DNA of 40,653 nt from Planctomycetota bacterium (GTDB lineage: Bacteria > Planctomycetota > UBA1135 > UBA2386): assembly GCA_016793305.1 (NCBI GenBank), contig JAEUHU010000029.1, forward strand, positions 1-40,653, read 5' to 3'. Both the position numbers and the translations under genes were made by a program. The notes under the pieces were generated by a model. That model searched no databases. It was not told where the DNA came from and saw nothing but the letters and a program-made list of their open reading frames with translations. Below are positions 1-7,619 of the stretch, one piece after another; positions within the stretch are counted from its first letter, which is position 1, and every line of letters begins with the position of its first letter.

Positions 1-564
1 GTCGGCAAGAAGGAGCGCAAGCTCGGCCTGCGCGGCTCGCCGACCACCGAGATCGTCTGCGAGAACGTCAAGGTTCCGGCCGACTGCCTGATCGACAAGG
101 AGGGCAACGGCTTCACGATCGCCCTCGACACGCTCGACGGCGGTCGCCTGGGCATCGCCTCGCAGTCGCTCGGCATCGCCAGGGCGGCGATCGAACTGAT
201 CCGCGTGCACCTCGCGGCCCAGGTCGACGCCAAGGGTCGCTCGTCCTCGACGCAGCCCGACCAGTGGCAGCTCGCCGATCTCGCCGCCGACCTCGACGCC
301 TACCGGTTCCTGACCTGGCGTGCGGCGATCCTGCGCGACCAGGGCGTGCGCTGCAGCACGGAGGCCGCGATGGCCAAGTCGTGTGCGTCGCGGCTCGCCA
401 ACCGGGCCGCGCGAGCCGCAGTGGCGATCCTCGGCCAGCAGGGCGTCGACGGCAGCACCGCCGCCGAACGGGTGTTGCGCGACGCGCGCATCACCGAGAT
501 CTACGAAGGCGCCACCGACATCCAGCGCCTGGTCATCGCGCGTGGCCTGCTGAGCCCCGCATGA
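1..564 (+). CDS. Acyl-CoA dehydrogenase, C-terminal part (5' end outside window)
   Basis: Reading frame 1 is open from the first base and gives about 187 residues, so the N-terminal half lies outside the window. It starts in the middle beta domain (GLRGSPTTEIVCENVKVP) and continues through the C-terminal helical domain (LDGGRLGIASQSLGIA). It ends with the family's catalytic-loop motif ITEIYEGATDIQR, where the Glu (residue 169 of the fragment) is the expected alpha-proton-abstracting base. The family performs FAD-dependent alpha,beta-dehydrogenation of acyl-CoA thioesters and passes electrons to ETF. The stop overlaps the sppA start as ATGA, so the two are probably co-transcribed and translationally coupled. 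The acyl chain preference cannot be read from the fragment. Confidence 0.93.
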   Translation, partial: VGKKERKLGLRGSPTTEIVCENVKVPADCLIDKEGNGFTIALDTLDGGRLGIASQSLGIARAAIELIRVHLAAQVDAKGRSSSTQPDQWQLADLAADLDAYRFLTWRAAILRDQGVRCSTEAAMAKSCASRLANRAARAAVAILGQQGVDGSTAAERVLRDARITEIYEGATDIQRLVIARGLLSPA

Positions 565-1688
565 GCTCCCAACCGCCGAACTCGCTGCCGCCCGGCTCAC
601 CGCCGAGTCCGCCGCCGGGTGTGCCGCCGCAGGCGCCACAGTGGCCGAACGGTTGGCCCGTGCAGGCTGCAGCACCGCGCGAGTCGCGCGGCGTGGCGTT
701 CTTCGTCGCCATCTTCCTCGGCATCCTGCTGGTGGCCTCGGCCGGCTTGAACGTGCTGTTGCTGCTGCTGAGCCTCGGCTCGTTGACCAGCGGGGGGCTC
801 GGTGACGTCGACAGTGCCGTCTACGACGAGGTCTACGTGACCGGCGTGCGCGGCGGTCGCGACAAGGTGCTGCAGATCGGTGTGCGCGGGGCGATCGCGG
901 AGAGCGGCAGCCCCGTGCTCGGAGCGGCGGGTGGTTCGGTGTCGCAGGTGAAGCGCGGGCTGCGCATGGCGGCGGCCGACGAGGTGCTCGGTGTGCTGCT
1001 CTACGTCGACTCGCCCGGCGGTGGCGTCACCGACTCCGACGAGATCTGGCGGCTGATCCGCAAGTTCCGCAGCGAGCACCCGCAGAAGCCGGTGGTGGCC
1101 TTGTTCGGCGACCTCGCGGCGTCGGGCGGCTACTACGTGGCGGCCGCCTGTGAACACATCGTCGCCCACCGCAGCACGATCACCGGCAGCATCGGTGTCA
1201 TCATGAGCGGTTGGAACTTCGCCGAGGCAGCGAAGAAGTTCGGGGTCGAACAGGTCGCCATCAAGTCCGAGCGCACGCCGTTCAAGGACATCCTGTCGCC
1301 GACCCGGCCGATGCGCGACGACGAGCGAGCGCTGCTGACCAAGCTCGTCGACGAGCTGCTCGACCAGTTCATCACCGTCGTCGACGAAGGGCGCAAGGGC
1401 CTCGATCGGGACGCGGCGACGCGGGTCGCGAACGGCGCCATCTACTCGGCCTCGCAGGCGCTCGAGAATGGCCTGATCGACGAGATCGGCGACCTCGACA
1501 CGGTGCTCGCGTGGTTCGACCGCCGGCTCGGCAAGGCCGTCACGATCGTCGAGCCACGCCGCCGTGCCGGGCTCGGCGACCTGCTGTTCGGCGCCTTCGG
1601 CGGCAAGCGCCCCGAGGCGTCCCTCCCCGACCTTCTCACGTCGTCGACCGGCCCCCGCTTCCTCTACTACTGGCAGGGCGGGCGCTGA
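561..1688 (+). CDS. sppA: SppA-type signal peptide peptidase (S49 family)
   Basis: This 375-residue membrane-anchored serine protease of the S49 family should cleave remnant signal peptides or membrane peptides. The N-terminus is a Pro-rich cytoplasmic tail (about residues 5-35), followed by one hydrophobic segment (about 45-75). The protease domain contains YVDSPGG and then AASGGYY, in which Ser188 is the predicted nucleophile. Next come TGSIGVIMSG and KSERTPFKDILSP. Counting against the Bacillus SppA Ser147/Lys199 arrangement places the general-base Lys at 242, with a two-residue insertion. The length fits the short single-domain SppA class rather than the double-length E. coli form. The ATG overlaps the upstream acyl-CoA dehydrogenase stop (ATGA), which fixes the start. 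Lying between two acyl-CoA dehydrogenase genes is unusual and probably reflects operon packing rather than a shared pathway. Confidence 0.92.
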   Translation: MSSQPPNSLPPGSPPSPPPGVPPQAPQWPNGWPVQAAAPRESRGVAFFVAIFLGILLVASAGLNVLLLLLSLGSLTSGGLGDVDSAVYDEVYVTGVRGGRDKVLQIGVRGAIAESGSPVLGAAGGSVSQVKRGLRMAAADEVLGVLLYVDSPGGGVTDSDEIWRLIRKFRSEHPQKPVVALFGDLAASGGYYVAAACEHIVAHRSTITGSIGVIMSGWNFAEAAKKFGVEQVAIKSERTPFKDILSPTRPMRDDERALLTKLVDELLDQFITVVDEGRKGLDRDAATRVANGAIYSASQALENGLIDEIGDLDTVLAWFDRRLGKAVTIVEPRRRAGLGDLLFGAFGGKRPEASLPDLLTSSTGPRFLYYWQGGR

Positions 1689-1705
1689 GTCGCATTGGAG
1701 ATCGC

Positions 1706-2755
1706 ATGCACAACCTGCAGCTGACCGAAGACCAGGAAATGATCGTCGACACCGTCCGCAAGTTCGTCGCGGACGCGGTCGCTCCGAAGGCCCAGGAACT
1801 CGACGAGCACCGCACGTTCGTCCAGGAACAGTTCGCTGGCCTCGCCGAACTCGGTGTGTTCGGCCTGTGCGTGGGCGAAGCCGCCGGTGGCGTCGGCATG
1901 GGGCTGCTGCCCTTCGTCGCCGCCCTCGAAGCGGTGGGTGCACACAGCAGCTCGCTGGCCCGGCTGTGGATCGGCCAGGTGCAGGCGGCGCTGGCCCTCG
2001 AAGCCGCCGGCGGCGACCTCGGGGAAGTGCTGGCCGGCTCGTCGGTCGCGGCGTTCGTCGGCCCCGAGCACGGCCTCGTGCTCGACGGCGGCAAGCTGCG
2101 GGGCCTCGCCCGGGTGGTCCCCGCCGGGGCCGAGGCTCTGCTGTTCGTCGTCGCAGCCCAGCAGAACGGATCGCCGGTGCTGGTCGTCCTGCCCGGGGGC
2201 GAACCGAAGCGCTGCGCGCTGAAGGGGCTCGGCCTCGCCAGCGCCGCCTGCGCCGCGGTCGACTTCACCGGCGTCGCCGCGAGTGCGCTGGCGAGCGGGG
2301 CTGCGGCCACGGGCGCGATCGAGAAGGCGCAGCGCGCGGCCTGGATCGGCGTCGCCGCGACCGCGATCGGCGGTGGACACGGCGCGATCGCGCAGGCGAA
2401 GAAGCACGCCGGCGAGCGCATCGCGTTCGGCAAGCCGTTGCTGGTCCAGGAAGCCGTGCAACGCAAGCTCGTCGAGTGCAAGCGCGCGGTCGACGCTGCC
2501 CGCCAGCTGACCTGGCACGCGGCGCGACTCGCCGACCTCGGTCAGGACGCCAGCGAAGCGGCCTTGGCGGCCCGCATCGGTGCGGTCGACGCGATGGTGC
2601 TCGCCGCCGACGAGGCGATCCAGATCCACGGCGGCTTCGGCTACACGGTCGAGTACCACGTCGAGCGCCACTACCGCGACGGCAAGATGCTCGAAGTGCT
2701 CGACGGTGGCAGCGAGTCGATGCGCAACCGGCTCGCGGCGCTGCAGCTGGCCTGA
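1706..2755 (+). CDS. Short acyl-CoA dehydrogenase-like protein with altered catalytic loop
   Basis: This 349-residue protein begins with the usual family N-terminus (LTEDQEMIVDTVRKFV). It ends with the FAD-site motif IQIHGGFGYTVEYHVERHYRD. It is shorter than typical 375-390 residue members, mainly because the middle beta domain is eroded and lacks the conserved segment that contacts FAD and substrate. At the position where relatives have YEGTSEIQR it reads LDGGSESMR, so the expected catalytic Glu appears to be Asp333. Some members place the base elsewhere in the fold, so loss of activity is not proven. It starts 17 bp after sppA and is likely in the same transcription unit. It could pair with the upstream dehydrogenase as a heteromeric partner, as in actinobacterial steroid-side-chain dehydrogenases, but that is inference. 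Confidence 0.88.
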   Translation: MHNLQLTEDQEMIVDTVRKFVADAVAPKAQELDEHRTFVQEQFAGLAELGVFGLCVGEAAGGVGMGLLPFVAALEAVGAHSSSLARLWIGQVQAALALEAAGGDLGEVLAGSSVAAFVGPEHGLVLDGGKLRGLARVVPAGAEALLFVVAAQQNGSPVLVVLPGGEPKRCALKGLGLASAACAAVDFTGVAASALASGAAATGAIEKAQRAAWIGVAATAIGGGHGAIAQAKKHAGERIAFGKPLLVQEAVQRKLVECKRAVDAARQLTWHAARLADLGQDASEAALAARIGAVDAMVLAADEAIQIHGGFGYTVEYHVERHYRDGKMLEVLDGGSESMRNRLAALQLA

Positions 2756-2768
2756 GTCGGCCCAGCGT

Positions 2769-4328
2769 TCAGTCGCCGCGCGCTCGACCGGCCCCGGCAT
2801 CGCCGCCGCGGGCGGCTTCCAGGTCGGCTTCGGCGAGCCACGCGGCGAGCCGGGCCTCGATCTCGGCGACTCGGGCGTCGGCGAACTGCACCTCGCGCAG
2901 CTGCACGCGCAGCAGGTCGCTGCGGCCGAGCTCGAACGCGCGACGTTCGGCGTCCACCAGCTGGCCGGCCAGCTCGCTGTTGCGGCGACTCTCGGCCAAC
3001 TGCTGCAGCGCGGCGTCGAGAGCCGAGCGTGCATCGGCCACCTCGGTGACGATGCGATCGCGCGCGAAGCGCGAGTCGATCTCGAGCCGGGCCCGTTGCG
3101 CCGTCGCCTGCTCGACGCGGCCGAGGGCGTCGCGTCGCCACAACGGCAGCTTCAGCTCGCCGCCGACGAACAGCTCGGTGCGCTCGATGTCGCCGTAGGT
3201 CGCATCGCCGAGCGAGCGGGTCGCTTCGACGACGAGGTCGAGGTTCGGCAACGACTGGTTGCGGGCCAGCTCCAGTTCGGCCTCGGTGCGGGCCAGCAGG
3301 TGCTGCAGCCGCCGCAGCTCCGGGCGCTGTTGCAGGGCCTGTGCCGCGTCGGCCGTCACCGACGTGATCGGCCGAAGTGGCTCGCCGATCGCGTCCGGCA
3401 GGTTGCCGCGCTCGGGCACGATCGGCGCATCGTCCGGAGCGCGCCAGAACAGCGACAGCTCGAGTGCCGCCTGCTGCAGTTGTCGTTCGGCGCGGACCAC
3501 GAACAGGCGGCGTTGCGCGATCAGGCGTTCGTTGTCGGTGACGTCGATCGGCGCCAGGAACTGCCGCTCGACCGCGCGAGTCAGGTCGTCGACGCGCTGT
3601 GTCGCCAGGGCGAGCAGCTCCTCGGCGACGCGCAGGCGCTGGCCCGCGGCCACCCAAGCGTGATAGCTGCGCGCGGCAGCGCGCACGAAGTCGAGCCGGG
3701 CCCGCTCGATGACCGGCTCGGCGAGTTCCTGGTCGATGCGCGCCTGCAGCACGCCGGCGCGGCGTCGATCGAAGCCTCGGTCACGCAGCAGCGGGATGCG
3801 GCCCCCGACCACGAAGGCGCCGCTGTCCTGGGTGCGGTCCTTGTCGTAGTCCGGCAGGAAGCCGTCGCTGACCCGGTAGCCGCCGTAGAGCGTGTCGCCG
3901 GTCGCGAGCGGCTGCTCGAGCAGGGCCTGCAGCGTGGTCGCTTCGTAGTAGCCCTGCACCTGACCGCCCAACTTGGCGGTCAGGTTCGGGTCGAAGCCGC
4001 CGAGCGCCTGCGTCAGTCGGCCCGAGGCGAGGTCGCGCTCGAGCAGTGCACTCAGCAACGGCGGATACCGTTCGGTCACCGAACGCAGCACCGTCGTCAG
4101 CTGCAGCGGTCCACGCGGCGCCGGCATGGGTGCCGGCAACGGCGGCTCGTCTGGGGCTGGCGGCAGCTCGCCCGTCGCTGCGACGGGCGAGGAGGTCGGG
4201 GCACCGCGCACCGGCCTGCGCAGGCTCGTGTCGAGCGGCTCCGGTCGGTACGGCGCGATCGTGCACGCCGAGACGACGGCGAGCGCCAGCCAGCAGGCCA
4301 CCCGGTGCCCACGTGCGAGAACGGTCAC
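2769..4328 (-). CDS. TolC-family outer membrane efflux lipoprotein
   Basis: This 519-residue outer-membrane channel component begins with a signal peptide ending in LALAVVSAC, a lipobox with Cys as predicted first mature residue. A Pro-rich linker follows, then two copies of the outer membrane efflux domain rich in long amphipathic helices. Typical motifs are NLTAKLGGQVQGY, PLLRDRGFDRRRAGVLQARID, the repeat-like NQSLPNLDLVVEATRSLG and FVGGELKLPLWRRDALGRVEQA. It should form the trimeric exit duct of a tripartite exporter. The start is GTG at 4326-4328, overlapping the stop of the HlyD-type adaptor gene as GTGA, which supports both the start choice and coupled expression. It is the last gene of the kinase/ABC/adaptor/channel operon and ends 13 bp from the convergent acyl-CoA dehydrogenase gene. 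Confidence 0.9.
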   Translation of the reverse strand: MTVLARGHRVACWLALAVVSACTIAPYRPEPLDTSLRRPVRGAPTSSPVAATGELPPAPDEPPLPAPMPAPRGPLQLTTVLRSVTERYPPLLSALLERDLASGRLTQALGGFDPNLTAKLGGQVQGYYEATTLQALLEQPLATGDTLYGGYRVSDGFLPDYDKDRTQDSGAFVVGGRIPLLRDRGFDRRRAGVLQARIDQELAEPVIERARLDFVRAAARSYHAWVAAGQRLRVAEELLALATQRVDDLTRAVERQFLAPIDVTDNERLIAQRRLFVVRAERQLQQAALELSLFWRAPDDAPIVPERGNLPDAIGEPLRPITSVTADAAQALQQRPELRRLQHLLARTEAELELARNQSLPNLDLVVEATRSLGDATYGDIERTELFVGGELKLPLWRRDALGRVEQATAQRARLEIDSRFARDRIVTEVADARSALDAALQQLAESRRNSELAGQLVDAERRAFELGRSDLLRVQLREVQFADARVAEIEARLAAWLAEADLEAARGGDAGAGRARGD

Positions 4329-5779
4329 CTGCCGCCACCCTTGCCGTCGTCGCCGGCGCCGTTGCCCTTGTCGGGAAGCGACTCCGGGCTCGGCACCTTC
4401 GACTTCGGCGGCGGCAGCTGCGGGGGGAAGCCGTTCAGCTGGCGCCAGATCTCGAAGCCGAGCGAGACCTCGTCGAGCACGATCCAGCCGCGGGCGCGCA
4501 CGCCCTGGCGTAGCCAAGGATCTCCGGGCCAGGCGTGGGGATTCTCCGCCGCGTGCACCTTCTCGAAGGTGATCCGCCGCCGCAGCCACTCGACGAACGG
4601 GCCCTCCGGCTCGCGGAACGGCCGCTCGTCGGGAAGCACCATCACACGGAACCGGCCGGTGCCGTCGTCGAAGCGATCCACGAACGCGACGCGGCCGCCG
4701 AACGTGCCGACCGCCGCGGACGGCCAGCCGACCCACTGGATCGCCGGCCAGCCCTCGAACTGAAGCCGCACGTGGCGGCCGACCTCGACGAACGTCACGT
4801 CGTTGCCGTCGACGAACAGCTCGACCGCGAGCTGCTTGCTCCGTGGTACCAGCACGGCGAGCGTCGTGCCCTGCTTGACGAACCCGCCGCCCTGGCCGTT
4901 CGCGGTCAGGTTCTGCACGAAGCCGGCGACCGGGGCGGTGAGCCGCTGCTGGCGCTGTCGCTCGAGGTCGCGCTGCGCCCGCAGTACGCTGCCTTCGGCC
5001 TCCGCGAGTTCGCCGGTGGCGCTGTCGCGGTTGGCCTTCACCGTCTGCACCTTGACCTGCTCGTCGCGCTCGACGCGCACCCGCGCACTGGTCCTGGCGC
5101 GCAACTGGGCCATGCTGCCCTGCACCGCGGCCTCGCGAGCCTTCAACTCGGCCTTGGCGATGCCGAGCTGCTGGCGGGCGTTCTCCAGCTCGACGCCCGC
5201 ACCGATGCGGTCGGTGACGAGCCCCTGCCACATCGTGGCGTTGAACTCGCGGAAGCGCACCGTTTCCTGCGCCACGGCCACGCCTTGCTCGGCGACCACG
5301 ACCGCCTGCTCGGCGGCGGCGATCTCGTCGTCGGCGAGGCGCATCGCGGCCGACCTCGCCTGCTCGGCCTCGGCGATCTGCAGCTCGTACTGGGCGAGCT
5401 TCTGGCTCGCGGCGGTGCGCTTCTGTTCGGCTGCGGCCAGCTGCTCCTGCAGTCGCTCGAGCAGCATCGCGTCGTTGTCGGCGAGATCGACGATCGGTTC
5501 CCCTGCTTCGACGAGCTGGCCCTCGCGCACGTGCCAGCGCAGCACCAGGCCGTCGGTGCGCGCCTGCAACGGCATCGGCCGGTCGACCGGGTCGAACTCG
5601 ATCACACGCCCGTCGCCGGGCAGGTTCTGCTGCCAAGGCGCGAAGGCGAGCACGAACGGAGTCACCAGCAGCATCAGCAGCAGCATGCGGCCGATGCGGC
5701 GCGTCACCCGACGTCGGCCCACCAGCTTCAGTGCCGGCAGTTCCATCGCCGGGAACGTGGGTTGGTGCGTGCTGGTCAC
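4325..5779 (-). CDS. HlyD/RND-type periplasmic adaptor (membrane fusion) protein
   Basis: This 484-residue adaptor has one N-terminal membrane anchor (MLLLMLLVTPFVLAFAPW). A biotinyl-lipoyl-like half motif follows (LQARTDGLVLRWHVREGQ, then LVEAGEPIVDL). A long coiled-coil hairpin rich in Gln, Ala, Glu and Arg comes next, then the second lipoyl half (LTAPVAGFVQNLTANG) and a beta-barrel region. Such proteins bridge an inner-membrane ABC transporter to a TolC channel. GTG at 5777-5779 overlaps the ABC gene's stop (GTGA) and gives the reported start. An in-frame ATG at 5744-5746 would give a protein 11 residues shorter with a more typical MELPALKLVGRRR beginning, so the exact start is open. The downstream stop overlaps the TolC-like gene. 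Confidence 0.9.
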   Translation of the reverse strand: MTSTHQPTFPAMELPALKLVGRRRVTRRIGRMLLLMLLVTPFVLAFAPWQQNLPGDGRVIEFDPVDRPMPLQARTDGLVLRWHVREGQLVEAGEPIVDLADNDAMLLERLQEQLAAAEQKRTAASQKLAQYELQIAEAEQARSAAMRLADDEIAAAEQAVVVAEQGVAVAQETVRFREFNATMWQGLVTDRIGAGVELENARQQLGIAKAELKAREAAVQGSMAQLRARTSARVRVERDEQVKVQTVKANRDSATGELAEAEGSVLRAQRDLERQRQQRLTAPVAGFVQNLTANGQGGGFVKQGTTLAVLVPRSKQLAVELFVDGNDVTFVEVGRHVRLQFEGWPAIQWVGWPSAAVGTFGGRVAFVDRFDDGTGRFRVMVLPDERPFREPEGPFVEWLRRRITFEKVHAAENPHAWPGDPWLRQGVRARGWIVLDEVSLGFEIWRQLNGFPPQLPPPKSKVPSPESLPDKGNGAGDDGKGGGR

Positions 5780-7485
5780 GAGCGACCCTCCGCCTCGGTC
5801 GAGGCGCTGCTGGGATCGAGATCGATGCGTCGGTCGCAGACGGCGACGACGTCCGGCATCTGCGTCACCACCAGGAGGGTCCAGGCGTGCCTTCGATCGA
5901 ACAGATGGGCGAGCACCCGGCGCCGGATGCGCGGTTGCAGCACGTCGAGGGCCCCGTCGAGCAGCAGCAGGCGTGGTTCGCCGAGGATCGCGCGGGCGAT
6001 CATCAGCCGGCTCGCCTGGCTGCTGGACAACGGGTGGCCGCGGGTCGACAGCGGCGTCTCGAGGCCGAGCGGGAGCTGCAGCACCTCGTCCCACAGCTCG
6101 ACGGCCATCAGGGCGTCGCGCACCGCTTCGGCCCCGACCGAGTCGCGGCCGAAGCGGAGGTTCTCCAGCAGCGTGCCCTCGACGATCTCGGTGCCGTGCA
6201 CCAGTGCGATCTCGTCGCGCATGCGGCCGAGCTGCAGTTGGCGCAGGTCGAGGCCGCCGATCGTCACGTGCCCTTCGGTCGGCGGCCGCAGGCCGAACAG
6301 CACGTCGAGCAGGTAGCTGGCACTGCCCCCGGTCGTGCCGACGATGGCGATGCGTTCGCCCGCCGCGATGCGCAGGTCGAACTCGCGCAGCGAGTGGGGG
6401 TTGTCGGGCACGCCACAGCCGACCGTGCCGAGTTCGACCGCGAGCCCCTTGCCGGCCGGCAAGGGCGCGCCGTCCTGGCGTTCGAGCGGCAGGTCGACGA
6501 GGTGACCGATCTTGTCGCTCGCGGCGCAGACGTCGTAGAAGCCCTGCAGGATCTCGCCGAGTTTCGTCAGGTTCGCCACCACGGCCGTGACGATCAGCTC
6601 GCTGGCGACCAGCTGGCCGGGCGTCAGCTGCTGGTCGATCACCAGCCACCCGCCGATCGCGAGCACCGCCGTGCTGGCCAGGACCTGCAGCCCGAGGCTG
6701 CCGCAGACCTGGCGGAACCAGATCCGGAAGTGTCGGCGACGTGCCAGCAGGTAGTCGCGGCACAGCATGTCGGTGCGTTGCAACGCGAACTCGGCGCCGC
6801 CCTTCGTGCAGAACGCCGTGGTGTGGCGGGCGAGTTCCTGCAGCCACGCGGCGACCTCGAACTTCGCGATCGATTCGGCGACCGAAGTGCGCACGCCACG
6901 CACTCCGAAGCCGAAGATCAGCACTGCGACGGCGGCCAGCAGGCACAGCACGAAGAACAGCAGGAACGGGTGGTAGAAGGCCAGCACCGCCATGCCGACA
7001 CCGCTCTGCAGGACCACGTTGGTGACGGCGAGCAGCAGCTTCGAACTGCTCTTCTGCACGGTCACCGTGTCGAAGAACCGGTTCAGCAGCTCGGGGCCGT
7101 AGCGGCGGTCGAACGCAGTGATGTCGACGCGCGGCAGTCGCCAGGCGAGGTCGCCGGCGACCCGCACGAAGATGCGTCGCTCGATCGTCTCGGCGACGAA
7201 GACCTGCAGCGCGCGCAGCACGCCCTGCAGCAGCAGGCAGCCGAGCAGCACGGCGACCAGCACGACCAGCGGCGTCAGCAGCGTGCCGAACGTCAGGTTG
7301 CTGATCAGCGCGTCGACCGTGAGCGGCACGGCGAGCGTGAGCACGGCACTCGCAGCGCCGTAGACGACGATCGTCGCCATGTCGCTGCGCTCGGGCCGGA
7401 GCAGGTGCAGGAAGCGCCGCCAGGGGGGCAGGTGGTGGGAGTGGGCCGCGGCGGCCGCTGCGGGGGCAGGCTGGTCGTCGTGCAT
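5776..7485 (-). CDS. ABC exporter subunit (TMD-NBD) with fully degenerate ATPase motifs
   Basis: This 569-residue protein has the exporter architecture, with six membrane segments in about residues 35-330 and a nucleotide-binding domain from about 345. The domain keeps its spacing and neighbouring conserved residues (AAGERIAIVG, GTLLENLRFG, RLMIARAILGEPRLLLLDG) but its catalytic motifs are lost. Walker A is GTTGGSAS (383-390) with Ala389 in place of Lys. The Q-loop Gln is replaced (LVHGTEIVEGT). The signature is LSSSQ (486-490). The Glu after Walker B Asp510 is Gly511, and the H-loop His is Gln542. The frame is uninterrupted, so this is a maintained gene rather than a decaying one. It probably cannot hydrolyse ATP alone and may act as half of a heterodimer, as a passive conduit or as a regulatory subunit. 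Its stop overlaps the adaptor gene. Confidence 0.9.
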   Translation of the reverse strand: MHDDQPAPAAAAAAHSHHLPPWRRFLHLLRPERSDMATIVVYGAASAVLTLAVPLTVDALISNLTFGTLLTPLVVLVAVLLGCLLLQGVLRALQVFVAETIERRIFVRVAGDLAWRLPRVDITAFDRRYGPELLNRFFDTVTVQKSSSKLLLAVTNVVLQSGVGMAVLAFYHPFLLFFVLCLLAAVAVLIFGFGVRGVRTSVAESIAKFEVAAWLQELARHTTAFCTKGGAEFALQRTDMLCRDYLLARRRHFRIWFRQVCGSLGLQVLASTAVLAIGGWLVIDQQLTPGQLVASELIVTAVVANLTKLGEILQGFYDVCAASDKIGHLVDLPLERQDGAPLPAGKGLAVELGTVGCGVPDNPHSLREFDLRIAAGERIAIVGTTGGSASYLLDVLFGLRPPTEGHVTIGGLDLRQLQLGRMRDEIALVHGTEIVEGTLLENLRFGRDSVGAEAVRDALMAVELWDEVLQLPLGLETPLSTRGHPLSSSQASRLMIARAILGEPRLLLLDGALDVLQPRIRRRVLAHLFDRRHAWTLLVVTQMPDVVAVCDRRIDLDPSSASTEAEGRS

Positions 7486-7619
7486 CGGGGCAAGCGAGAT
7501 TCGGGTTGAGTTCGCCGTGGCGCCGCGAGTGGATGCGCTGGGCCAGGCGGTTCGACGGGCGGCAGTAGGTTGCCGGCTCGGGGCCGCCAAGGGGAGTTCC
7601 GAATGGAACCTGACCCGCC

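Noticed and set aside
5776..7485. Sequencing error or pseudogene as explanation for the degenerate ABC motifs
   Set aside because: The changes are scattered substitutions within an intact frame with correct spacing and preserved flanking residues, and both neighbours overlap it by GTGA or adjoin it closely.
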